Counted from the stretch's first letter, positions 1-5,479 are shown. The stretch is DNA of 5,896 nt from Granulicatella adiacens (GCA_018364485.1 JAGZLX010000082.1:1-5896), one strand, 5' to 3'. Made by a program: numbers and translations. The notes: generated from the sequence alone by a model not told the origin.

Positions 1-124
1 TTGTTTTCCCTGAACCGGATGGCCCCACTAACACCATAAATTCGCCGTCGTTAATGCTTAAGTTCACGTCTTTTAAAACGAGCTTTTCATCATAACGCAA
101 GGCGACGTTTTTATATTCAATCAT
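1..124 (-). CDS. ABC transporter ATP-binding protein, N-terminal fragment, probably osmoprotectant (OpuCA/ProV-like)
   Basis: Only the first 41 codons are present; the gene runs off the left edge. The visible protein starts [20 protein letters not shown] and reaches a complete Walker A motif (GPSGSGKT) at about residues 34-41. The aromatic Tyr in the ALRY stretch sits where the A-loop that stacks on the adenine of ATP is expected. This identifies a cytoplasmic ABC ATPase that drives an importer. The N-terminus resembles glycine betaine/carnitine/choline ATPases (OpuCA/ProV) of streptococci and related bacteria; that substrate call rests on remembered similarity, and other importer ATPases remain possible. 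The ATG at 124 is preceded by AGAAGGG, 5 bases upstream, which overlaps the stop codon of yghU. The 12-base gap and the lack of a separate promoter indicate that it is the second gene of the yghU transcript. Confidence 0.8.
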   Translation of the reverse strand, partial: MIEYKNVALRYDEKLVLKDVNLSINDGEFMVLVGPSGSGKT

Positions 125-136
125 ACTAACCCTTCT

Positions 137-928
137 TTATTTAATTAATTTATACTCCGCTTCTACTCCCTTTTGTACAGCGGGACGTTTTGCGATTCTG
201 TCTGCCCATTCGTTTAAATGCTTGTAGCTTTGCGCATCAAGGAACTCTGCAGAATTTTGATACAAGTGTCCTTGAACGAGGCGTCCGTACCATGACCAGA
301 TCGCGATATCAGCAATCGTATATTCGTCTCCTGCGATATATGGGCGTTTGGCTAACTCTTGGTCGAGTAAGTCTAATTGGCGTTTTGCTTCCATAGTGAA
401 ACGGTTAATGGCATACTCGATTTTCTCTGGTGCGTAGTTGAAGAAGTGTCCAAATCCGCCTCCTAAGAATGGTGCTGCTCCAGTTTGCCAAAAGAGCCAG
501 TTTAAGACTTCTGTACGTTTAGCAGTATCTTGCGGAAGGAATTTTCCAAATTTTTCTGCTAAATATAACAAGATATTCGCTGACTCAAAGACGCGAATCG
601 GTTCATCTCCTGAACGGTCTAAGAGTGCTGGAATTTTCGAGTTCGGGTTAATCGCTACAAAGTCGCTACCGAATTGGTCCCCATCCATAATCGTAATTTT
701 GAATAAATCATAAGCTGCCTTGTCAACGCCTGCTTCGAGTAATTCTTCCAGCATAATCGTCACTTTAACGCCGTTTGGTGTCCCTAGCGAATACACTTGT
801 AAGTCTGTTTCTCCAACAGGCAATGTTTGTTCAAAACGCGCTCCTGCCGTTGGACGGTTAATTCCTGAGAACTTTCCTTGGTTAGAATCGGCTGCGCTCC
901 AAACGCGTGGTAATTGATATTCTGTCAT
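137..928 (-). CDS. yghU: Glutathione-dependent disulfide-bond oxidoreductase, YghU/YfcG-type GST
   Basis: A 263-residue cytosolic protein of the Nu-class glutathione S-transferase family, whose E. coli members YghU and YfcG reduce disulfides such as 2-hydroxyethyl disulfide with glutathione. The YghU-type N-terminal extension (about residues 1-40) precedes the thioredoxin-like domain. That domain carries TPNGVKV (50-56), the Thr/Asn active-site region that replaces the usual Tyr/Ser/Cys. NPNSKIPAL (94-102) has the conserved cis-Pro, and FES (114-116) is the Glu-Ser pair that binds the glutathione gamma-glutamyl group. The helical C-terminal domain includes WLFWQTGAAPFLGGGFGHF (144-162) and the N-capping-box segment YTIADIAIW (203-211). 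The start at 928 has AAGGAGG 7 bases upstream. It is slightly shorter than E. coli YghU but appears complete. It is the first gene of a transcript that continues into an ABC ATPase gene. Whether the host makes, imports or replaces glutathione with another thiol cannot be seen here. Confidence 0.93.
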   Translation of the reverse strand: MTEYQLPRVWSAADSNQGKFSGINRPTAGARFEQTLPVGETDLQVYSLGTPNGVKVTIMLEELLEAGVDKAAYDLFKITIMDGDQFGSDFVAINPNSKIPALLDRSGDEPIRVFESANILLYLAEKFGKFLPQDTAKRTEVLNWLFWQTGAAPFLGGGFGHFFNYAPEKIEYAINRFTMEAKRQLDLLDQELAKRPYIAGDEYTIADIAIWSWYGRLVQGHLYQNSAEFLDAQSYKHLNEWADRIAKRPAVQKGVEAEYKLIK

Positions 929-958
929 TTGGTTTCCTCCTTGAGTCTCTTTAGAATT

Positions 959-967
959 ATTTTAGCA
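959..967 (-). promoter_or_regulatory. Extended -10 promoter of yghU-ABC transcript
   Basis: Read on the minus strand the site is TGCTAAAAT, an extended -10 (TGn plus TAAAAT, five of six matches to TATAAT). It lies about 30 bases upstream of the yghU start, with the AAGGAGG between them. No good -35 hexamer is seen at the right distance; the T/A-rich stretch near 981-988 is the closest. This is a prediction from pattern only. Confidence 0.5.
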
Positions 968-992
968 TGAGTCTTTACTTCTCTTTAAAACA

Positions 993-1020
993 TCTGCTTA
1001 TGAACACTTTCTCAAGCAGA
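993..1020. repeat. Imperfect inverted repeat in the yghU-csbD divergent gap
   Basis: Arm TCTGCTTATGAA (993-1004) faces TTCTCAAGCAGA (1009-1020). Seven outer pairs are perfect, two central positions mismatch, and three inner pairs match around a 4-base loop. There is no T-tract on either side, so it is not an intrinsic terminator. It sits just upstream of the yghU promoter and about 65 bases before the csbD start, where an operator for one or both divergent genes could lie. Binding by a regulator is inference. Confidence 0.45.
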
Positions 1021-1084
1021 AACTTTTGTAAATAAATTTTTTAATGTTAGACTTAATAGTATAAACAACAAAGGAGGTCTTCAA

Positions 1085-1279
1085 ATGTCATTAGAAGATA
1101 AATTACAACAAGCATCAGGTGCAGCAAAAGAAGTTTTAGGTAAAGTTACTGGTGATAAAAGCACTGAAACAGAAGGTGCAGTAGAAAAAGGTTTAGGTAA
1201 AGCCAAAGAAGTTATCGAAAACGTTAAAGAAGGCGTTGAAGGCGCAGTAGAAGGAATTAAAAATTCTTTCAACAAATAA
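1085..1279 (+). CDS. CsbD-like general stress protein
   Basis: A 64-residue soluble, very hydrophilic protein of the CsbD family, starting MSLEDKLQQASGAAKEVLGK. It shows the family's repeating pattern of short amphipathic segments rich in Ala, Lys, Glu and Gly: GAAKEVLGKVTGD, GLGKAKEVIENVKE, GVEGAVEGIKN. It has no Cys, Trp, Tyr, Pro or His. CsbD proteins are known as abundant stress-induced small proteins (sigma-B regulated in Bacillus) with no established biochemical activity. The ATG at 1085 has an excellent AAGGAGGT (1071-1078) at proper spacing. Codons such as AAA, GAA, GTT and GGT dominate, as in highly expressed genes of low-GC Gram-positives. It is a single-gene unit, with a terminator starting 19 bases after the stop, and diverges from yghU. 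No clear sigma-B-type promoter is visible; the AT-rich stretch at 1027-1065 must hold its promoter, but no hexamer pair stands out. Confidence 0.9.
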   Translation: MSLEDKLQQASGAAKEVLGKVTGDKSTETEGAVEKGLGKAKEVIENVKEGVEGAVEGIKNSFNK

Positions 1280-1297
1280 TAGAGCCTAACAAATAAG

Positions 1298-1324
1298 AGC
1301 CGCTACAGTGTAGTGGCTTTTTTT
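1298..1324 (+). terminator. Intrinsic terminator of csbD-like gene
   Basis: A 9-bp stem AGCCGCTAC / GTAGTGGCT with one G-U pair and a 3-base loop is followed by seven T (1318-1324). It sits between convergent genes. Its opposite-strand reading has only a weak T-rich tail, so termination of the PH-domain gene there is possible but less certain. Confidence 0.85.
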
Positions 1325-1326
1325 CT

Positions 1327-1698
1327 TTATAAAATATACTCTGCCAGTAAGCGTTCGAACTCGCGGATATTGATGCCGCGTTTCAATTCAATTTTAATAT
1401 GGCCTGCTCTTGTCCACAATTCCACCTCTGCCGTGTAATCGAGGATGCCCGCATTTTCTGTAGACCACATATTTACTGCGCTATACGGTAAGGAATACAT
1501 TTCTACTTTCGTTCCTGTTAGTCCTTGGACGTCTTTGACAATCAAGCGTTTATTCGTGAATACCGCTACGTCTCGTACCGTTTTGAAGGCGCGGTCTGCT
1601 ACCTCTCCTGTCACAAGAATTTCTTCGATATCGCGTGGGACATCCACTTCGCGGTAGAAGACCCATTTGAGTGCTGTTGTTTCGTTTTCCATTTCCAT
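1327..1698 (-). CDS. Bacterial PH-domain protein (bPH_1 type)
   Basis: A small cytosolic protein made almost entirely of one bacterial pleckstrin-homology-like domain. The most characteristic stretch is VFTNKRLIVKD (46-56) followed by QGLTGTKVEMYSLPY (58-72). The rest continues as alternating beta strands (VELWTRAGHIKIEL, 92-105) and a closing amphipathic helix (INIREFERLLAEYIL, 109-123). This layout matches the PF08000-type family from memory. Such domains form oligomeric beta-barrel folds; the ligand and role are unknown, and lipid binding should not be assumed. Three close ATG codons exist. The one at 1704 lies only one base after GGAGG (1706-1710), while that at 1698 has a 7-base spacing, so 1698 is preferred (123 residues rather than 125). 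It has its own extended -10 promoter and diverges from the ltrA-like gene. Confidence 0.82.
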   Translation of the reverse strand: MEMENETTALKWVFYREVDVPRDIEEILVTGEVADRAFKTVRDVAVFTNKRLIVKDVQGLTGTKVEMYSLPYSAVNMWSTENAGILDYTAEVELWTRAGHIKIELKRGINIREFERLLAEYIL

Positions 1699-1725
1699 TG
1701 TCATTCCTCCCTCTTCGTTTGGACC

Positions 1726-1734
1726 ATTATAGCA
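1726..1734 (-). promoter_or_regulatory. Extended -10 promoter of PH-domain gene
   Basis: On the minus strand the site reads TGCTATAAT, a perfect TATAAT (1726-1731) with an upstream TGn. No good -35 is present (ATGGAG/TGGAGA region at 1748-1754), as is usual for extended -10 promoters. Its upstream half overlaps the -35 of the divergent ltrA-like promoter. Confidence 0.65.
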
Positions 1735-1742
1735 TCATCTTC

Positions 1743-1771
1743 TTGACTCTCCATTATTATTTACATAAACT
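1743..1771 (+). promoter_or_regulatory. Promoter of ltrA-like gene
   Basis: TTGACT (1743-1748), 17-base spacer, TAAACT (1766-1771). This gives five and four of six matches to consensus at ideal spacing, and predicts a short leader of about 25 bases before the ATG at 1803. It overlaps the divergent PH-gene promoter, so the two may compete for RNA polymerase. Prediction from pattern only. Confidence 0.5.
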
Positions 1772-1802
1772 TAATGTGTACTTAGCAAAGAAAGGATCTA
1801 CT

Positions 1803-2939
1803 ATGGCATCGATTATTCATCATAAGCGTGTCGAATTCACCGAGCTCTTTTACGATTTGGTGTTCGTCTACGCGATTTCAAAACTAACCGGACTTATTCA
1901 TCATCTACATTACGGAGTGGTCCCACAGGAATCGATCATCGTCTTTCTCTTGTCCCTGCTCGTTCTTGTAAATAGCTGGATGATTCAGATGGTTTTCACC
2001 AATCGTTTCGGGAAAAATTCGCCACTGAATATGCTCGTTATGTTCACCAACATGGGCTTATTGCTCTACATCTCGAATATGATTTCAACCGAGTGGCAAG
2101 ACAATTATCACGCCTTCTGCTTTGCGGTCGGGACACTATCCCTTACGCTATTTTTGCAGTACTTAATAGAGTACTTTAGAAAAGGCATTGCTCCTGAAAC
2201 GAAGCAAAGTATTCGCAGTTTCCTCTGGATGACGGGACTGCGCACGTTCGCGGTGTATCTAGCAGCGCTACTTCCACTTGAAATTGGTTCTCCGATTTAC
2301 GTGGCTGGCGTTCTAATTACATTTATTATGCCGATCACTCAAACGAGAAAAGGTTCGCACTTTAGCATTAATCTACCTCACTTAATCGAGCGACTGTCGC
2401 TTCTTGTGATTATTATTTTCGGGGAAATGATTATGGGACTAACAGCCTTCTTTACAAGAGAGACGTTCTCTTTCCAATCGGTTTGTTACTTCGCGATCAT
2501 GGCGCTTCTCTTCCTTTACTATTTCGGTCAATTTGACCACGTGATTGATGAAACTCAGGAGAAAAATGGTATCTTCATCATCTATAGTCATTACCCAATT
2601 TTTATTGGACTTATCATGATTACCGTATCGATGAGCTTCCTGGCAGACAGTGAAGTCATCCACCAATTTGCGACAAACTTCTTATATGCTGGTATTGGAC
2701 TCTTCTTATTAGGGGTTCTATACAACAGCCGCTTCAATAAGAAGCAATACCAATTCCCTGAATCCTATTATTTTTATACTCAAAATTTAATTTTTGTCGG
2801 TGGATTTGCCGTGAGCGCCTTTATTGCTCCAACGCCAACAGTTATTTCACTCGTTACCGCAGTGACACTTCTCTTATTAGAAGCTCACTTTATTTATTTC
2901 TACTTAAAGAATACCGATGAAAAAATTGAATTCTTCTAA
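1803..2939 (+). CDS. LtrA family (low temperature requirement protein A) membrane protein
   Basis: A 378-residue polytopic membrane protein. It opens with the family signature HHKRVEFTELFYDLVFVYAI (6-25), in which the acidic residues Glu11, Glu14 and Asp18 lie at the start of the first membrane helix. A second conserved block is HLIERLSLLVIIIFGEMI (193-210), with Glu196 and Glu208 in a hydrophobic helix. About ten to twelve hydrophobic segments follow one another to near residue 368; the short C-terminal tail is charged. LtrA was named from a Listeria monocytogenes mutant unable to grow in the cold; its molecular function is unknown. The open frame extends 44 codons further upstream, but ATG 1803 is chosen. 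It has AAAGGA (1791-1796) 6 bases upstream, begins exactly at the conserved N-terminus, and the extra codons would cross the promoter and the coding region of the divergent gene. Single-gene unit with a terminator immediately after the stop. Confidence 0.88.
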   Translation: MASIIHHKRVEFTELFYDLVFVYAISKLTGLIHHLHYGVVPQESIIVFLLSLLVLVNSWMIQMVFTNRFGKNSPLNMLVMFTNMGLLLYISNMISTEWQDNYHAFCFAVGTLSLTLFLQYLIEYFRKGIAPETKQSIRSFLWMTGLRTFAVYLAALLPLEIGSPIYVAGVLITFIMPITQTRKGSHFSINLPHLIERLSLLVIIIFGEMIMGLTAFFTRETFSFQSVCYFAIMALLFLYYFGQFDHVIDETQEKNGIFIIYSHYPIFIGLIMITVSMSFLADSEVIHQFATNFLYAGIGLFLLGVLYNSRFNKKQYQFPESYYFYTQNLIFVGGFAVSAFIAPTPTVISLVTAVTLLLLEAHFIYFYLKNTDEKIEFF

Positions 2940-2946
2940 ATATTGC

Positions 2947-2979
2947 AAAAGAGCCTTCCAACACTGGAAAGCTCTTTTT
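2947..2979. terminator. Bidirectional intrinsic terminator
   Basis: The stem AAAAGAGC-C-TTCCA / TGGAA-A-GCTCTTTT has one internal mismatch and a 4-base loop, and is followed by T residues on the plus strand (2974-2979). The flanking A run (2947-2950) gives a TCTTTT tail on the minus strand. It lies between the ltrA-like gene and the convergent 135-residue gene and can serve both. Confidence 0.85.
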
Positions 2980-2985
2980 ATTTGC

Positions 2986-3393
2986 TTATAATGCATCCAA
3001 TATCTCACTAATAACATCTTTCCATGTAATCCTCTTGCGTCCATTAATCGTTTCAATTAGATGGTACACTTTCAGATGATTGTCATTGCGAAATACAAAA
3101 TCGAAGCGGAATTCGCGTCCGTTTGGAGAAATCGCATCGAACTTAGTTTTATATTTATCATGAACTGGGCTTACGGGATATTTATTAAACAGCATGCGAC
3201 GCTCGTCCCCTGCTTCCTTGAGACAGTTCTCAAGCTCCTCACAGAATTCCACAAACATCTGGTAGAGCTGTTCCTCGGAAAGTCTGCGACTGCGCACGAG
3301 TGTCTTGCAATCCGAAAATCCCCAGCGTGTCATATCGATGGCAAATGAAAATCCTTCTTTATTGATTCTATTTAAAAATTGTTCACGGTTCAT
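2986..3393 (-). CDS. Hypothetical protein (135 aa), second gene of a coupled pair
   Basis: I do not recognise this protein. It has no signal peptide or membrane segment. The N-terminal half is predicted helical and charged: MNREQFLNRINKEGF (1-15), then LSEEQLYQMFVEFCEELENC (38-57) as an amphipathic helix. The C-terminal half looks like beta hairpins (KTKFDAISPNGREFRFDFVF, 82-101) ending in a helix (ITWKDVISEILDAL). There are three Cys (29, 51, 57) but no metal-binding CxxC. The frame stays open to 3426, but ATG 3393 is preferred because GGAGG (3400-3404) lies 6 bases upstream. That ATG overlaps the stop of the upstream 113-residue gene as ATGA, so translation is probably coupled and the two proteins may act together. 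Small accessory pairs of this kind include toxin-immunity genes, but no catalytic motif supports that here. Confidence 0.8.
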   Translation of the reverse strand: MNREQFLNRINKEGFSFAIDMTRWGFSDCKTLVRSRRLSEEQLYQMFVEFCEELENCLKEAGDERRMLFNKYPVSPVHDKYKTKFDAISPNGREFRFDFVFRNDNHLKVYHLIETINGRKRITWKDVISEILDAL

Positions 3394-3731
3394 GCTTGTC
3401 CTCCGTTGCCGATTTCTCTTGCCCATTCGGGATTGCTATAATAGCGCACGAAGAAATGAGGGTCTCCGCCCGCTTCGTCCATTTTATCTTTAATGCTCAC
3501 TTCTGGATGAGTGACTTCTCCTGTTTTTGTAAAATACTCTCCGATTTTACCCGTGCGATTTTGAAGTCCCCACGCCACATCGTTTCCTACAATCGCTGCT
3601 AAGAATCCATGACTCTCCACCAAGTCAAAGAATTCAGCTACAGTGAGGCTCTCTGGCACCTCGAAGGTCATCTCATGATTGTATATATCATCTCCGGCAC
3701 AAACCGAATTGCGATCGACAATAATTTTCAT
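3390..3731 (-). CDS. Hypothetical protein (113 aa), first gene of a coupled pair
   Basis: A 113-residue soluble acidic protein that I cannot assign to a named family. It begins MKIIVDRNSVCAGDD, a beta strand followed by a Cys-Ala-Gly-Asp-Asp turn (11-15). Next come a second strand MTFEVPE (21-27) and a helix LTVAEFFDLVESHGFL (29-44). The strands AIVGNDVAWGLQN (46-58) and IGEYFTK (63-69) follow, and it closes with PHFFVRYYSNPEWAREI (91-107). The strand-turn-strand-helix order suggests a small alpha/beta, perhaps ubiquitin-like fold; that is only inference. ATG 3731 has AGAGGA about 9 bases upstream and a perfect extended -10 promoter about 36 bases upstream. Its last codons contain the ribosome binding site of the downstream gene, and the stop overlaps that gene's start. 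Confidence 0.82.
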   Translation of the reverse strand: MKIIVDRNSVCAGDDIYNHEMTFEVPESLTVAEFFDLVESHGFLAAIVGNDVAWGLQNRTGKIGEYFTKTGEVTHPEVSIKDKMDEAGGDPHFFVRYYSNPEWAREIGNGGQA

Positions 3732-3766
3732 CTGGCCACTTCCTCTATCGAAATACTTGTTACTCC

Positions 3767-3775
3767 ATTATACCA
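3767..3775 (-). promoter_or_regulatory. Extended -10 promoter of the two-gene unknown operon
   Basis: On the minus strand the site reads TGGTATAAT: a perfect TATAAT (3767-3772) with upstream TG. The -35 position holds only a weak match. It predicts a leader of about 30 bases before the ATG at 3731. Confidence 0.65.
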
Positions 3776-3878
3776 TATCCACATTTTATTCTCGCTTTTC
3801 TATCCAATCCGTCTGTAATTTAATCTATTCTTTACTGATTAAGAAATCTTTAAAAATGACTCTTAAAATCAATATATG

Positions 3879-3907
3879 TTTATAAAATAAAGAATATGTG
3901 TTAGTAT
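3879..3907 (+). promoter_or_regulatory. Probable promoter of SemiSWEET gene
   Basis: TTTATA (3879-3884), 17-base spacer, TGT then TAGTAT (3902-3907): four of six matches in each hexamer plus an extended TGn. The region is strongly A/T-rich, so other placements cannot be excluded. Confidence 0.4.
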
Positions 3908-3936
3908 ATCCGTATTAACTTTTTTGGAGGTAACAT

Positions 3937-4200
3937 ATGTCAAAACAAAAGATTAACCGTTTTGTTGGATCTATTGGAGCTTTTATTGGTTTCCTTGTAT
4001 TTATTGCTTATATTCCACAAATTATCGCAAACCTACAAGGAACTAAAGGTCAACCTTTCCAGCCGCTTTTTGCTGCCGTTTCTTGTCTAATCTGGGTTAT
4101 TTACGGTTGGACTAAAGAACCAAAAAAAGACTGGATACTTATTTTCCCTAATGCAGCTGGAGTCATTTTGGGCGGACTTACTTTCCTTACCTCTTTATAG
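3937..4200 (+). CDS. SemiSWEET family sugar transporter
   Basis: An 87-residue membrane protein with three predicted helices, about 8-30, 41-58 and 66-86. This is the single triple-helix unit of bacterial SemiSWEETs, which dimerise to form a facilitative sugar carrier in the cytoplasmic membrane. The first helix ends in the family's PQ motif (YIPQ, 25-28), whose Pro acts in helix bending during transport. LIWVIYGW (51-58) and PNAAG (71-75) match conserved positions, with Trp53 and Asn72 as candidate pocket residues (inference). The substrate cannot be read from the sequence. The start at 3937 has GGAGGT (3926-3931) 5 bases upstream. Length is normal for the family. Single-gene unit ending in a strong terminator; it diverges from the two-gene unknown operon. 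Confidence 0.9.
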   Translation: MSKQKINRFVGSIGAFIGFLVFIAYIPQIIANLQGTKGQPFQPLFAAVSCLIWVIYGWTKEPKKDWILIFPNAAGVILGGLTFLTSL

Positions 4201-4242
4201 TAAGAAATATGTTTTAATCGTAAACTGAATAGATTTATTTAC

Positions 4243-4279
4243 AAAGGAATTAAGTACAATGTTTACTTAATTCCTTTTT
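4243..4279 (+). terminator. Intrinsic terminator of SemiSWEET gene
   Basis: A perfect 14-bp stem AAAGGAATTAAGTA / TACTTAATTCCTTT with a 7-base loop (4257-4263), ending in five T. The 5' arm starts with AAA, so it could also terminate minus-strand transcripts, although those already meet a terminator at 4302-4329. Confidence 0.9.
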
Positions 4280-4301
4280 CTATGCTCTCCATTTCTACAA
4301 C

Positions 4302-4329
4302 AAAAAAGCACCCCAATAAATGGGATGCT
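4302..4329 (-). terminator. Intrinsic terminator of VanZ-RDD gene
   Basis: On the minus strand a 9-bp stem AGCATCCCA / TGGGGTGCT (one G-U pair) with a 5-base loop is followed by six T. It begins about 30 bases after the VanZ-RDD stop. Its 3' half is nearly identical to the terminator at 5514-5542. Confidence 0.88.
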
Positions 4330-4360
4330 ATAGAATGTTAATTTCATTTTAGAAAAACGA

Positions 4361-5437
4361 TTATGCTTTTCTATCAATTGTGCTTTGGTACTCTGTCCCT
4401 GACAATCGGTCGAATAAGAAACGACGGTTGAAGAGCGTCACGATAAGGATGATTAAGAAGTACAAGACGAATATGAGTAAGGTTCCCGCAAATAATACGA
4501 GGAATTCTGGCGTCTCGGCTTCAAAGTTAAAGACATCCATGAGTGTGAGTAATCCTAGCGGAATCCAGTTGAAGTACGCTGTGATGAGGATACCTCTGAG
4601 CACTGTGCGAATGGCTTTGTTATCTTTGAACTCCACTCCGAATTTGATCAAGGCGCTTCCGAGTGTTTTTCCATTAATGATTGGTACCAAAGCGAAATAC
4701 AACGCAAACAATACAGAAACTGGAATAGTTGTATTCAAGAAGCTATACGGTACGTAGACAATCACCGCATCAATCAGTAGTGACAACATGACGCGAATGC
4801 TCGATACGTGAGTACCCTCCTCAAAGGATTTCTCATCTATGGCATCTCTTGAAGGAAGTACCCTAACCGCAAGTTGGCCAATGAAGTACCCGAGTGCGCC
4901 ACCCGTCGTATTTTGAATAATATCATCGATGTCGCATAGGCGGTAAGGACCTGGATAAATAAAGTACAATCCAGATAATTGCGTAAGCTCAAAGAATAAG
5001 CTGACTAGCGCCGTTAATAAAATCGTCTTCTTGAAGCTGCATTTGAAATAATAACGCATGTACACCCCGAAAGGTACGAGCATCAATACATTGAATGCTG
5101 GAATGTAGAACGATGGATATTTCATCGAATCAATCCATGTCGACGGGTCCGTCAGTACAAACGGGCTATCGTTGAAGAAATCCGCCACAAATGAAAACGG
5201 AACAAGGTTTAACTTGTCTGTGTACGTCGTATGAATGGTCGATGGGTCAGGCAGTGGCAAGTTCACTAATGAATATGCCGCCAGTAAATATAAGATAAAT
5301 GAATAAAAAATAACCGTGCGCAATTTATTCACCGAACCGTACTTTCGGTAGTTTGCAATCATGTACGGAATGGTAATGACAAACGCTAAAATAGGAAATA
5401 AAATCAGTGCGATTTTAATGGTGCTGATATAAGACAT
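4361..5437 (-). CDS. VanZ-like / RDD two-domain membrane protein
   Basis: A 358-residue integral membrane protein. The N-terminal VanZ-like domain (about 1-195) has hydrophobic helices near 5-28, 42-60, 112-130, 137-157 and 177-194. It carries the family blocks NLVPF (77-81), NVLMLVPFGVY (116-126), FELTQ (149-153) and DIDDIIQNTTGGALGYFIG (169-187). An RDD domain follows (about 213-350): RVMLSLLIDAVIVY (215-228), GKTLGSALIKFGVEF (256-270) and the closing FDRLSGTEY (342-350). VanZ itself gives low-level teicoplanin resistance; most VanZ-like proteins have no known function, so resistance must not be inferred. The frame stays open to 5599, but ATG 5437 is chosen. AGGAG lies 5 bases upstream, the VanZ domain begins there, and the extra 54 codons would cross a terminator (5514-5542) and this gene's own -10 (5471-5476). 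Single-gene unit. Confidence 0.9.
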   Translation of the reverse strand: MSYISTIKIALILFPILAFVITIPYMIANYRKYGSVNKLRTVIFYSFILYLLAAYSLVNLPLPDPSTIHTTYTDKLNLVPFSFVADFFNDSPFVLTDPSTWIDSMKYPSFYIPAFNVLMLVPFGVYMRYYFKCSFKKTILLTALVSLFFELTQLSGLYFIYPGPYRLCDIDDIIQNTTGGALGYFIGQLAVRVLPSRDAIDEKSFEEGTHVSSIRVMLSLLIDAVIVYVPYSFLNTTIPVSVLFALYFALVPIINGKTLGSALIKFGVEFKDNKAIRTVLRGILITAYFNWIPLGLLTLMDVFNFEAETPEFLVLFAGTLLIFVLYFLIILIVTLFNRRFLFDRLSGTEYQSTIDRKA

Positions 5438-5470
5438 AAATACTCCTCGACTAATAAAGTTAATATCCGC

Positions 5471-5479
5471 ATTATACCA
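5471..5479 (-). promoter_or_regulatory. Extended -10 promoter of VanZ-RDD gene
   Basis: On the minus strand the site reads TGGTATAAT, a perfect TATAAT with upstream TG. A weak -35 (TTTATT) lies 17 bases further upstream. It sits after the upstream gene's terminator and about 34 bases before ATG 5437, supporting the shorter protein. Confidence 0.65.

Noticed and set aside
1021..1070. Sigma-B type promoter for the CsbD-like gene
   Set aside because: CsbD genes are sigma-B regulated in Bacillus, but no GTTTAA-N14-GGGTAT pair is present here; only a generic A/T-rich region with TAGTAT is seen.
1081..1275. Minus-strand 64-residue open frame opposite the CsbD-like gene
   Set aside because: A shadow of the low-complexity GAA/AAA/GCA-rich csbD codons; no ribosome binding site, and the product is Ser/Pro/Leu-rich with no family resemblance.
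1671..1802. Upstream 44-codon extension of the LtrA-like protein
   Set aside because: It overlaps the coding start of the divergent PH gene and the promoter region. The family N-terminus begins at ATG 1803, which has its own AAAGGA.
4380..4757. Plus-strand 125-residue open frame inside the VanZ-RDD gene
   Set aside because: It lies entirely antisense to a well-supported gene with conserved RDD motifs; the product is a basic low-information sequence and there is no ribosome binding site or promoter.
4361..5437. Glycopeptide resistance gene call (vanZ) for the VanZ-like protein
   Set aside because: Only the domain is shared. There are no van genes nearby, and the RDD fusion is unlike the VanZ of Tn1546, so a resistance label is not supported.
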